Source: Candidatus Magasanikbacteria bacterium CG10_big_fil_rev_8_21_14_0_10_36_16 (GTDB lineage Bacteria > Patescibacteriota > Patescibacteriia > Magasanikbacterales > UBA922). From it: a stretch of 6,245 nt of DNA. Position 1 is the first letter of the stretch; every line of letters begins with the position of its first letter. Shown one piece after another: positions 1 through 6,044 of the stretch. Location: NCBI GenBank assembly GCA_002773185.1, contig PFBU01000021.1:1-6245 (forward strand), written 5' to 3'. The translations under genes were made by a program, and so were the position numbers. The notes under the pieces were generated by a model. It was not told where the DNA came from. It ran no database searches and saw only the letters and a list, made by a program, of their open reading frames with translations.

Positions 1-2
1 AA

Positions 3-30
3 CACTTGATTAATTACTTAATCACTTAAA
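3..30. repeat. Degenerate octamer repeats (CACTTRAW-like), left arm
   Basis: Three units read CACTTGAT (3-10), TACTTAAT (15-22) and CACTTAAA (23-30). They are reverse complements of the octamers found on the other side of the terminator (74-121). The 10-mer at 23-32 is an exact inverted copy of 80-89. The units are seen directly; their function is unknown. Confidence 0.5.
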
Positions 31-60
31 CAATCTCTTAGAGGGGATTGTTTTTGTTTT
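31..60 (+). terminator. Rho-independent terminator of the upstream (off-window) unit
   Basis: An 8-bp stem (31-38 pairing with 43-50, including two G-U pairs) closes a 4-nt loop, and is followed by the T-rich run TTTTTGTTTT (51-60). It lies before the promoter of the first gene, so it most likely ends a + strand transcript that begins outside the window. Confidence 0.75.
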
Positions 61-73
61 GGTTGTTTATTTG

Positions 74-121
74 CTGTAGTGTTTAAGTGTTTAGGTGATG
101 CAGTGTTGTAGTGATTAGGTG
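74..121. repeat. Tandem degenerate 8-bp repeats ending in RGTG
   Basis: Six consecutive octamers abut without gaps: CTGTAGTG, TTTAAGTG, TTTAGGTG, ATGCAGTG, TTGTAGTG and ATTAGGTG. The last four positions are (A/G)GTG in every unit while the first four vary. The array overlaps the promoter region of the first gene. It could be a slippage-derived microsatellite or a multi-site protein-binding array; the sequence cannot decide between them. Confidence 0.6.
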
Positions 122-135
122 TGTTGTGTTATAAT
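106..135 (+). promoter_or_regulatory. Extended -10 promoter for the DUF4012 gene
   Basis: A perfect TATAAT (130-135) is preceded by TG and one base (127-129), the extended -10 form. A weak -35 candidate, TTGTAG (106-111), sits 18 bp upstream. Transcription would start near 142, giving a leader of about 26 nt that is U-rich and has no Shine-Dalgarno sequence. Confidence 0.65.
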
Positions 136-167
136 ATAAGCAATAATTTGGTTTTTTATTTTTTGTA

Positions 168-2786
168 ATGTCCAAGAAAAATATTATCAAAACAAAAATA
201 AGGAAAGCACCTCGCAAGTGTGTAATTTGTGCTAAAATTGGACACAACTCCCGTACTTGCCCAACTCTTAGAGCTGTCAAAAAAGAAAGTAGAGAAATAC
301 AAACACCATCTTCACACGGTGGTTCTTTTGTTGGTGTCAAAGTGGTCAACAAAGCTAGAAAATCTCCTTTTATTGTTGATATTTCTAGTAAAAGAAAAAA
401 AGCAACAGATTTGGAAAAAATAAATGTTTACAAAAATGAATCAAAAAAACCAGCTACCAGAGTGGTGGTGGATTTTGGTAGCTTAGTGAAAGCAGAAAAC
501 AAAAAACAAAGTATTTTGCAAATTAAAAATCCTATTAGTATCTCAAAACCTTTGTTGGAAGTAGTGAAAGATAAAAAAGAAAATAAAAAAAATTCATCCC
601 CAAAATTCAAAATAACCAAACATTATAGATTGGTGCCACGTTTTTATGTTATCAAAAAAGTGGTGGCTAACTCAAAGAAATTTGTTGCTGATTTTGTAGA
701 ATTTGTCTCTGCCAAAATAAAAGACGTAGGCCAAGTGTTTTACGATTTTTGGCATGGCTTCAATTTTAGACGTTTTACTGTTAGTTTTTTGCTTTTGACT
801 ATTGTTTGTACCATACCTTTTCCAGCTGTGGGCTATTACAAAAAAATAAAAGCAGATACTAGTGAAATAGTTTCCAAGAGTAGTGATGCCTTTTTGGCTT
901 TGCAATCTTCTACCGTTTCTGCTTTCAACAATGATTTACCTGGCGCTGAAAATGATTTGAATTCAGCCCTCAGTTCTTTTGGTAGTGCTGAAGAAATTAT
1001 TGACAAAGAATACAAAGCAGCGCTTTATGTTGCCAAACTTTTGCCAGTGGTGGGAGACAAAGTAAAAAGTAGACAAGATTTGTTGTTGGCTGGTCACCAG
1101 TTGGCGCTTGGCAATGCTTACTTGGTAAAAGGAATTGACGAAGCTACCAAACCAGAGACAGCAGACAATTTGATAGCTCGTTTGGCTATTTTACAACAAC
1201 ATTTACGAGGTGCGTTGCAAGCTTACAATACAGCTTTGGACAAAATTGACAATGTAGAAATTACAGCCGTACCAGCTGAATATCAGCAATCTTTTACAGA
1301 TTTCAAAACTTTGTTTGCAGGTTTTGTAACTGACATGGACAATTATGATCAAGTAATTCGGGGTGTGCAATTGATAATGGGTGGAGATGGTTTCAAACGT
1401 TATTTGGTTTTGTTCCAAAATACTTTTGAAATTAGGCCAACTGGTGGCTTTGTGGGTAGCTATGCGGTAGTAGATGTCAGCAATGGCAAAATCACTAATA
1501 TTGATGTCCCAGGAGAAGGTAGCTACGCTTTTCAAGGTCAACTTGATGTCTATGAAAAACCATCACTACCATTGCAATTGGTAAACAAGAGATGGGAATT
1601 TCAAGATAGTAATTGGTTTCCAGATTTCAAGGCTTCTGCCCAAAAGATGGCTTGGTTTTATGAACACGGCAAGAAGACGACAGTAGATGGAGTAATCGCT
1701 ATCAATTCTTCAGTTTTAGAGAGACTTTTGACAGTCGTTGGGCCTTTGCAAAATGAAGATTACAGTCTTCTTCTCAAGTCAGAAGACGCTCTTACTAAGT
1801 TGGAATCAGAAGTGAGAAATTATGATAATACCGAAGAAAATACTCCCAAAGCTATTTTGTCAGTAGTCCTTAACCAAGTTTTTAGTTCTATCCAAAATCT
1901 CAAACCTAGTCAACTTGTAGGCTTGATAACCCAATTGCACGAAGCTTTGTCTGGTAGAGAAATTCAATTGTATTTCAATGATTCTTATGTCCAAAATATT
2001 TTACAAGATTATGGTTGGACTGGCGAGATTTTACCAACCAAAGAAACTCAAGATTATTTGTTGGTGGTCAATAGTAATATTGGTGGTGGCAAGAGTGATG
2101 CCCAAATTACCCAAAAAATAGAACACCAAGCTGTGGTTCAAGAAGATGGTAGTGTGATAGACACTGTGATTGTCACTAGAAAACACAATGGTCAGGGTGG
2201 GGAGGCTTATTATGATATTCCAAATATAGATTTTTTGCGTCTGTATGTACCAGAAGGCGCCGAACTTTTGGATGCTGGTGGCTTTGTTTTTCCAGATGAA
2301 AATTCTTTCAAAGTGCCACCAAGTTGGTATCAGGATGATGTAGATTTGCAAAAAAATGAACAAAATTCTCAGCTTGATCAAAAGACTGGTACAGAGATTA
2401 GTCAAGAGTTTGGTAAAACAGTTTTTGGTAATTGGGTGGTAACCAAAGCCAATTTTGAGTCTCAGGTTTATTTTATTTACAAATTACCATTCAATGTATT
2501 GTCAGAAGCAAAATTAGATACGGAAGTTTTGACAAATAAAAAGTTTTTTAATTTTACTAATTTTTTTAGTCAGAAAGTTAAAAATTCTTTATTGTCTCAC
2601 TATAGTATTTTGCTTCAAAAACAATCAGGACAAACAAGTGGTTTTGATCATTCCATTATTTATCCAGACGGTTGGACTCCTATTTGGAAAGAAGGTGACA
2701 GCTTGGAACTGTCCACAAATGGTGGTTCTATAGTAGAAAATTTTGATAATGACAAAATATTTGGTATAGTTATGGAGAAGCAATAA
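168..2786 (+). CDS. DUF4012-family membrane protein with N-terminal CCHC zinc-knuckle motif
   Basis: This is an 872-residue, single-pass membrane protein. Residues 1-200 are hydrophilic and rich in Lys and Arg, and contain a CX2CX4HX4C motif (C18, C21, H26, C31). A hydrophobic helix spans about 203-224; the basic side before it predicts an inside N terminus. Residues 225-405 look largely helical. The DUF4012 hallmark is KRYLVLFQN followed by RPTGGFVGSY (about 410-432). Later come SNWFPDF and VDGVIAINSSVLERLL (506-521) and a beta-rich C-terminal part. The family is common in Patescibacteria and its function is unestablished; an envelope or surface-polymer role is inference. The ATG at 168 has no upstream in-frame alternative before the promoter and no Shine-Dalgarno sequence. 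The only other cysteine (C214) is inside the membrane helix. The next gene starts 39 bp downstream and has the same topology, which suggests an operon. The family call is firm; the metal-binding role of the tail is a motif-based prediction. Confidence 0.9.
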   Translation: MSKKNIIKTKIRKAPRKCVICAKIGHNSRTCPTLRAVKKESREIQTPSSHGGSFVGVKVVNKARKSPFIVDISSKRKKATDLEKINVYKNESKKPATRVVVDFGSLVKAENKKQSILQIKNPISISKPLLEVVKDKKENKKNSSPKFKITKHYRLVPRFYVIKKVVANSKKFVADFVEFVSAKIKDVGQVFYDFWHGFNFRRFTVSFLLLTIVCTIPFPAVGYYKKIKADTSEIVSKSSDAFLALQSSTVSAFNNDLPGAENDLNSALSSFGSAEEIIDKEYKAALYVAKLLPVVGDKVKSRQDLLLAGHQLALGNAYLVKGIDEATKPETADNLIARLAILQQHLRGALQAYNTALDKIDNVEITAVPAEYQQSFTDFKTLFAGFVTDMDNYDQVIRGVQLIMGGDGFKRYLVLFQNTFEIRPTGGFVGSYAVVDVSNGKITNIDVPGEGSYAFQGQLDVYEKPSLPLQLVNKRWEFQDSNWFPDFKASAQKMAWFYEHGKKTTVDGVIAINSSVLERLLTVVGPLQNEDYSLLLKSEDALTKLESEVRNYDNTEENTPKAILSVVLNQVFSSIQNLKPSQLVGLITQLHEALSGREIQLYFNDSYVQNILQDYGWTGEILPTKETQDYLLVVNSNIGGGKSDAQITQKIEHQAVVQEDGSVIDTVIVTRKHNGQGGEAYYDIPNIDFLRLYVPEGAELLDAGGFVFPDENSFKVPPSWYQDDVDLQKNEQNSQLDQKTGTEISQEFGKTVFGNWVVTKANFESQVYFIYKLPFNVLSEAKLDTEVLTNKKFFNFTNFFSQKVKNSLLSHYSILLQKQSGQTSGFDHSIIYPDGWTPIWKEGDSLELSTNGGSIVENFDNDKIFGIVMEKQ

Positions 2787-2825
2787 ATGTCTTCATTTTT
2801 ATCAGTTTATAAATTATAAATTAGT

Positions 2826-4883
2826 ATGCCTGTCAAAAACAAAATCCCTAAAAAAAATAAAAAAAAAAAGATAGTAGATATATCACAGGTAGAAAAAGAA
2901 CAAACTGTTGTCCAAGATGAATCTATCAAAAATATTGAAAAAGATATCAAAGAAAATATTGAAATTTTGGAACATAAAACTCCTGTAACTAGTGAAGAGC
3001 ATGTTTTTGTAAAAAAAGATTTACCAGTAGAAGTCGAAGGTAAAGTAGAAGTTGAAGAAAAAAATGATGGAACACCAAGTGAAAAAGATATGAAGTCAAA
3101 AGAAAATAATATCTCACAGAAGTTGACGGAAATTTATGAAAATGATAATGGGGACATACCAGATATGCGACTCTTTCAAAAGAGTAGTCATAGTCGTTTT
3201 TTGTGGGCTTTTTTTGTTTTGATTTTTTCAGTTATTTTTTTTGCAGCTATAGCTTGGGTAGGATTTTTTGTGATTCAACCTAATACAAAATTTTCTGAAG
3301 ATAATATTATTTTGACCATATCGGGTAATGAAAATTTTAGATCTGGTGAAAATAGTACTTATAGAATAAGATATAAGAATCCTCAAGATGTGGCTTTGCA
3401 TAATGTAGTTTTGGAAGTGCGTTATCCCAAAGGTTTTGTTTTTGCTTCTAGCACCAAATCAACCGTAGATGATAATCATGATAGTTGGAATTTGGGTGAT
3501 TTGGAAGCAGAAGGTAGTGGCTATATAGACATTGTTGGTAATATTTATGGTGATATAAGTTCAGAACAATCTTTTAGAGTATTTTTGAATTATGTACCTG
3601 AAAATTTTAGTTCATCTTTTCAAAAAGTAACAAGTCTTACTTTGACTAGTACTGACACTTTGGTAAAAATAGAAGTACAAGTTGCTGACCAAGTAGTGGC
3701 TGGTTTGGATACGCCGGTAAAAATAATTGTTTCGCCAGCTAGTGATGTTCCTGTCAAAAATATTTCTGTTTCTTGTGACTCTAGTTCTTTTACTTTCAAA
3801 TCTAGTGAACCAAAGACAGTCCCAGGGAAAGATTGTCAATGGAATTTTGATTCTTTAGATGCCCCACAAGAAATCAATGTTTTTGGATTTTTTACTGAAG
3901 ACAAAGACAATGGTAACAAATTTAGTGTAGCTGTTAAGAATTGGGTTTCTAGTGAACGTACTGGAGATGGTTATATCTTAGCTAATGTTGAAAAAGATGT
4001 AGTATTGAGTAAATTGGATACTTTGTACAGCTTGGTAGTAAATGGTACAACCGGATCTTTTGACATGCAACCAGGGGACACTATTAGTGCTAGTATTTTT
4101 ATCAAAAATAATGGTGAGTCAGTCCTCAAAGATGCTAAATTAAAATTTATTATTGATGCTCCAGCCAATAATAATAGAAGTATCTTGAATTGGACTAGTT
4201 TGGATACAGGAGATATTGATGGTGATATTGTTGGACAAAAAATTTCTGATGATGTTAGACGTGGGATTATTACTTGGGACAAACGCTATATTGCTGGGCT
4301 AAAAAATATTATGCCGGGTGACGAAGTGAAGGTAAATATTACTCTACTAATCAAAAATGCTAATGATTTGACTTTGTCAGACTACGCTGCCTTTATGATG
4401 AATATTTCTAGTGAATTGTCTTACACTTTAAACGATAAAACAGAAACGATTAGTAGTAATAAGTTGGATATCAAATTGACTTCTGATTTGAAGATGACTG
4501 CCAAAGATGATGTTAGTCAAGATGTAGGAGGGGACACTGTACACAAAATTTCTTGGCTTTTGACTAATTCTTATCATGACTTGAAAAACTTAGAAATATC
4601 AGCTGATTTGTATGGTGATATTTCTCTCGATGAAAGTAATATCGTCGTACCAGCTGGGACAATTACTTATGACAAAGACCAAAAGAAATTACTTTGGAAA
4701 ATAGATCAAATGCCTATTAGTGTAGATATCTTAGCTGCTCAGTTTGAAATAAAAGTTCTTTCAGACAATCCAACTCAGAAAAATCTGACTTCCAAGCCAG
4801 TTATCAAAGCTTTTGATGATATTTTACAGCAAGATATACAGGTCTTTGGACAAGAGGTTTTGTTGGGAGAAGTTGGTAATTAA
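2826..4883 (+). CDS. Single-pass surface protein with DUF11-like beta-sandwich domains
   Basis: This 685-residue protein has no recognised name. Residues 1-120 are hydrophilic, opening with a lysine-rich stretch and continuing with many Glu and Lys, probably disordered or helical in the cytoplasm. One strong membrane helix spans about 125-150. The remaining 535 residues lie outside and read as successive beta-sandwich modules at roughly 160-275, 276-390, 393-550 and 553-680. Phrases such as SGENSTYRIRYKNP and PGDTISASIFIKNN resemble DUF11 or CARDB-type repeats found in bacterial surface proteins. The only two cysteines, C317 and C337, fall in the second module and could form a disulfide. There is no C-terminal sorting signal. 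The ATG at 2826 has no Shine-Dalgarno sequence, and an A-rich tract with an 11-A run lies at codons 9-15. No clear terminator separates it from the DUF4012 gene, so co-transcription and a shared envelope role are inferred. Domain boundaries are approximate. Confidence 0.85.
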   Translation: MPVKNKIPKKNKKKKIVDISQVEKEQTVVQDESIKNIEKDIKENIEILEHKTPVTSEEHVFVKKDLPVEVEGKVEVEEKNDGTPSEKDMKSKENNISQKLTEIYENDNGDIPDMRLFQKSSHSRFLWAFFVLIFSVIFFAAIAWVGFFVIQPNTKFSEDNIILTISGNENFRSGENSTYRIRYKNPQDVALHNVVLEVRYPKGFVFASSTKSTVDDNHDSWNLGDLEAEGSGYIDIVGNIYGDISSEQSFRVFLNYVPENFSSSFQKVTSLTLTSTDTLVKIEVQVADQVVAGLDTPVKIIVSPASDVPVKNISVSCDSSSFTFKSSEPKTVPGKDCQWNFDSLDAPQEINVFGFFTEDKDNGNKFSVAVKNWVSSERTGDGYILANVEKDVVLSKLDTLYSLVVNGTTGSFDMQPGDTISASIFIKNNGESVLKDAKLKFIIDAPANNNRSILNWTSLDTGDIDGDIVGQKISDDVRRGIITWDKRYIAGLKNIMPGDEVKVNITLLIKNANDLTLSDYAAFMMNISSELSYTLNDKTETISSNKLDIKLTSDLKMTAKDDVSQDVGGDTVHKISWLLTNSYHDLKNLEISADLYGDISLDESNIVVPAGTITYDKDQKKLLWKIDQMPISVDILAAQFEIKVLSDNPTQKNLTSKPVIKAFDDILQQDIQVFGQEVLLGEVGN

Positions 4884-4956
4884 GGCAAAAAAATTTATTT
4901 AAATAATGTCTAAAATTTAGCGTTGTTCTTTATTCTAAATGCGAAAATAATCAACT

Positions 4957-5011
4957 ACCTCGCAGCATCGTGCCCAAGGCTGATCAGTCCTCTGGCTGAA
5001 GCTGACGAGGT
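4957..5011. repeat. Hairpin copy 1, arms split by 34 nt
   Basis: ACCTCGCAGC (4957-4966) pairs with GCTG-A-CGAGGT (5001-5011), giving ten base pairs with one bulged A. The 34 nt between the arms (4967-5000) contain further short complementary runs and the palindrome CTGATCAG. The arms resemble those of the compact hairpin at 5025-5046, so this may be an expanded copy of the same motif. Confidence 0.6.
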
Positions 5012-5024
5012 ATGAGAAGGAATA

Positions 5025-5046
5025 TCTTCGTAGCAAGCTACGGGGA
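5025..5046. repeat. Hairpin copy 2, compact CGTAG-CAAG-CTACG
   Basis: A 9-bp stem (5025-5033 with 5038-5046, two G-U pairs) encloses a 4-nt CAAG loop. It is a near match to the arms of copy 1 with compensating changes: CGCAGC/GCTGaCG there, CGTAGC/GCTACG here. That pattern suggests conserved pairing. Confidence 0.6.
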
Positions 5047-5060
5047 ATTAAACCCTCTCG

Positions 5061-5075
5061 TCCGCCTTGGGCGGA
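5061..5075. repeat. GC-rich hairpin TCCGCC-TTG-GGCGGA
   Basis: A perfect 6-bp stem closes a 3-nt TTG loop. It is followed on the + strand by TTAAAAAAAG, not a T-run, so it is not a standard + strand terminator. It forms the 3' end of the GC-rich element that begins at 4957. Confidence 0.6.
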
Positions 5076-5141
5076 TTAAAAAAAGAGATGGTTAAAAAAA
5101 GTAAAAACTCTGGATTGAAAAAAAGAGTTATCCCCATTTTT

Positions 5142-5169
5142 TTGAAATATTTTTTATATATGCTATAAT
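5142..5169 (+). promoter_or_regulatory. Sigma70-like promoter inside the intergenic region
   Basis: TTGAAA (5142-5147) and a perfect TATAAT (5164-5169) are 16 bp apart, and TG plus one base precedes the -10 (extended form). Transcription would start near 5176. No start codon with a credible gene follows, and a terminator-like hairpin begins within 20 bp, so it may drive a short RNA. Confidence 0.6.
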
Positions 5170-5175
5170 GTTTAT

Positions 5176-5238
5176 AGCTAATTTAGAAGCTCACTGAAGC
5201 CCAAAGATTATTATATTTTTTGAGCTTTTTTATTTTTT
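5176..5238 (+). ncRNA. Candidate small RNA of about 60 nt
   Basis: The interval runs from the predicted start of the promoter at 5142-5169 to the T-run of the terminator at 5187-5238. It has no reading frame of note. No known RNA family is recognised, so this is a prediction from signal spacing only; AT-rich DNA can yield both signals by chance. Confidence 0.35.
5187..5238 (+). terminator. Terminator-like hairpin with T-run
   Basis: AAGCTCA (5187-5193) pairs perfectly with TGAGCTT (5221-5227), 7 bp, followed by TTTTATTTTTT. The loop is long at 27 nt, which weakens the call; the stem and the T-run are both clear. Confidence 0.5.
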
Positions 5239-5302
5239 ATAAAATTTTTATTGTGTCTTTATTGTACCAAGTTGGAACCTATTTTCAAAACAAATGATGT
5301 CT

Positions 5303-5319
5303 CACGCGCGTAGTGCGTG
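5303..5319. repeat. Hairpin CACGCGC-GTA-GTGCGTG
   Basis: A 7-bp stem with one G-U pair and a 3-nt loop, at the left edge of the hairpin chain. Nearby, the 8-mer TTGCCTCG occurs twice in direct orientation (5331-5338 and 5360-5367), and CCTCGCAG (5363-5370) recurs from the upstream element (4958-4965). Confidence 0.55.
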
Positions 5320-5382
5320 GTGGCTTGAAATTGCCTCGTACGCTCGTATCGTTCCGTCATTGCCTCGCAGAGCCTCGGCAAA

Positions 5383-5466
5383 CCCGAAAGCAAAACACTC
5401 CTTGCATTTCTGATTTGGCGGGGGTGAAATTTCTTTTGAAAAAGGAAAGTGTGTTTTTCTTTCGGG
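5383..5466. repeat. Long inverted repeat, 15 of 16 arm positions paired
   Basis: Arm 5383-5398 pairs with 5451-5466: 8 bp (CCCGAAAG/CTTTCGGG), one mismatch, then 7 bp (AAAACAC/GTGTTTT). The 52-nt loop includes a smaller ATTTC/GAAAT pairing (5406-5410 with 5426-5430). Confidence 0.7.
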
Positions 5467-5510
5467 GTTCTGCACTCCAAGTATTCAGGCAGGTGGTGGA
5501 ATAATGCGGA

Positions 5511-5560
5511 CGAAGTTTTGGCAAAACTATTTTTTGGGGAAAGGATTTGCCAAAACTTCG
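5511..5560. repeat. Perfect 15-bp inverted repeat
   Basis: CGAAGTTTTGGCAAA (5511-5525) is exactly complementary to TTTGCCAAAACTTCG (5546-5560), with a 20-nt loop. A perfect 15-bp pairing at this spacing is very unlikely by chance and would form a stable stem in RNA or single-stranded DNA. No T-run follows directly, so it is not a simple terminator. Confidence 0.8.
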
Positions 5561-5588
5561 GCTTATTTGTTTTTGAATTCGGATGTCG

Positions 5589-5629
5589 CAAATGGAAAAG
5601 GAGGGGTTTGGGGAGGAATTTTCCATTTG
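5589..5629. repeat. Perfect 11-bp inverted repeat
   Basis: CAAATGGAAAA (5589-5599) is exactly complementary to TTTTCCATTTG (5619-5629), with a 19-nt G-rich loop. The T-rich run TTTCTTTTTTGTTTT follows from 5630, so it could act as a weak + strand terminator protecting the downstream operon from read-through. Confidence 0.65.
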
Positions 5630-5660
5630 TTTCTTTTTTGTTTTGGGGGAATTAGGGTGT

Positions 5661-5669
5661 TTATCCACA
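5661..5669 (+). promoter_or_regulatory. DnaA-box match TTATCCACA
   Basis: An exact match to the classical 9-mer DnaA box, followed by a partial inverted copy (GTGGAT, 5675-5680). A one-mismatch site, TTATCCCCA, lies at 5128-5136. Two sites do not make an origin, and the match may be fortuitous. Confidence 0.25.
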
Positions 5670-5680
5670 TAGACGTGGAT

Positions 5681-5709
5681 TTGACTATTGTTAGGTGTAG
5701 GAGTAATAT
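5681..5709 (+). promoter_or_regulatory. Promoter of the arsR-like operon
   Basis: TTGACT (5681-5686, five of six to consensus) and TAATAT (5704-5709, four of six) are separated by an ideal 17 bp. The expected start near 5716 gives a leader of about 20 nt. The -10 overlaps the dyad at 5706-5737. Confidence 0.6.
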
Positions 5710-5737
5710 TTAAGCATTAACGCAAATACTTAAATAT
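5706..5737. promoter_or_regulatory. Probable ArsR-type operator dyad
   Basis: ATATTTAAG (5706-5714) and CTTAAATAT (5729-5737) form a perfect 9-bp inverted repeat with a 14-bp spacer; the half-site centres are 23 bp apart, about two helical turns. The dyad covers the end of the -10, the start point and the first bases of the arsR-like start codon. That is where a dimeric autorepressor would block transcription. The assignment to the adjacent regulator is inference. Confidence 0.6.
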
Positions 5738-6044
5738 GTTAGAACCATCACAAATATCAAAAATTAAAGAAACATTAAAGGCGCAAAACACTTATTTGGT
5801 CGATGTGTTTAGTTTACTCGGGGATAAAAATCGGTTCCTTATTATAAAAATCCTTATCGAACAAGGAGAAATGTGTGTTACCGATCTTGCTAATGTCCTA
5901 GATATTTCAGTATCAGCAGTATCACAGCACCTGCGGATACTTGAAATGTCGAGGATGATCGAAGGCGAGAAAATGGGGCAGATGATGTGCTATAAGCCAA
6001 GGATAGACGATCCAAGAATTAAGAAAATTATCAATTTAATATAA
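5736..6044 (+). CDS. ArsR/SmtB-family winged-helix repressor
   Basis: A 102-residue protein of typical length for a dimeric ArsR-family repressor that leaves DNA on sensing a metal, thiol or sulfur species. The core runs from LLGDKNRFLIIKIL (27-40), through EMCVTDLANVL (45-55), to the recognition helix SAVSQHLRILE (60-70) and a beta wing around 75-88. The classical metal motif of arsenic or cadmium sensors, CxC in this position, is reduced to a single cysteine (C47, with Thr at 49). The only other cysteine is C85 in the wing. Classical CxC metal sensing therefore looks unlikely, and thiol or redox sensing is possible. The ATG at 5736 is set by an in-frame stop at 5718; AGGAG at 5699-5703 is too far away to be a ribosome site. 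A promoter and dyad overlap the start, suggesting autoregulation, and a glutaredoxin gene follows after 23 bp. The family is firm; the ligand is unknown. Confidence 0.9.
   Translation: MLEPSQISKIKETLKAQNTYLVDVFSLLGDKNRFLIIKILIEQGEMCVTDLANVLDISVSAVSQHLRILEMSRMIEGEKMGQMMCYKPRIDDPRIKKIINLI

Larger units (their letters stand above)
4884..5735. other. Gene-free, structure-rich intergenic region
   Basis: About 850 bp with no convincing coding sequence. Short open frames on both strands (for example 5259-5591 minus and 5504-5713 plus) run through inverted repeats, overlap each other and resemble no family I recognise. The region splits into an AT-rich start (4884-4950), a GC-rich hairpin element (4957-5075), a very AT-rich stretch with a promoter and a terminator (5100-5250), a hairpin chain (5303-5629), and the promoter and operator of the arsR-like gene. 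Confidence 0.7.

Noticed and set aside
83..352. 89-codon open frame on the minus strand
   Set aside because: It overlaps the promoter and the start of the DUF4012 gene; its low-complexity Thr/His end comes from the octamer repeats.
168..4883. Alternative genetic code with TGA read as glycine
   Set aside because: Both long genes end at TAA, contain no internal TGA, and use ordinary glycine codons.
4895..4906. Palindrome TTATTTAAATAA after the second surface gene
   Set aside because: It has no loop or G+C pairs and lies in AT-rich DNA; it is expected by chance and is not a terminator.
5101..5129. Minus-strand terminator (AACTCT/AGAGTT with a T-rich tail)
   Set aside because: The stem is only 6 AT-rich pairs with a 12-nt loop, and no minus-strand gene in the window would need it.
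5303..5629. Integron attC array, retron or CRISPR
   Set aside because: No paired RYYYAAC/GTTRRRY boxes, no reverse transcriptase or integrase, and no regularly spaced direct repeats with unique spacers. The hairpins all differ from one another.
5259..5713. Several overlapping small open frames on both strands (63-110 codons)
   Set aside because: They overlap each other in different frames, pass through both arms of perfect inverted repeats, and show no domain, start signal or family resemblance. They are best explained as by-products of the hairpin element.
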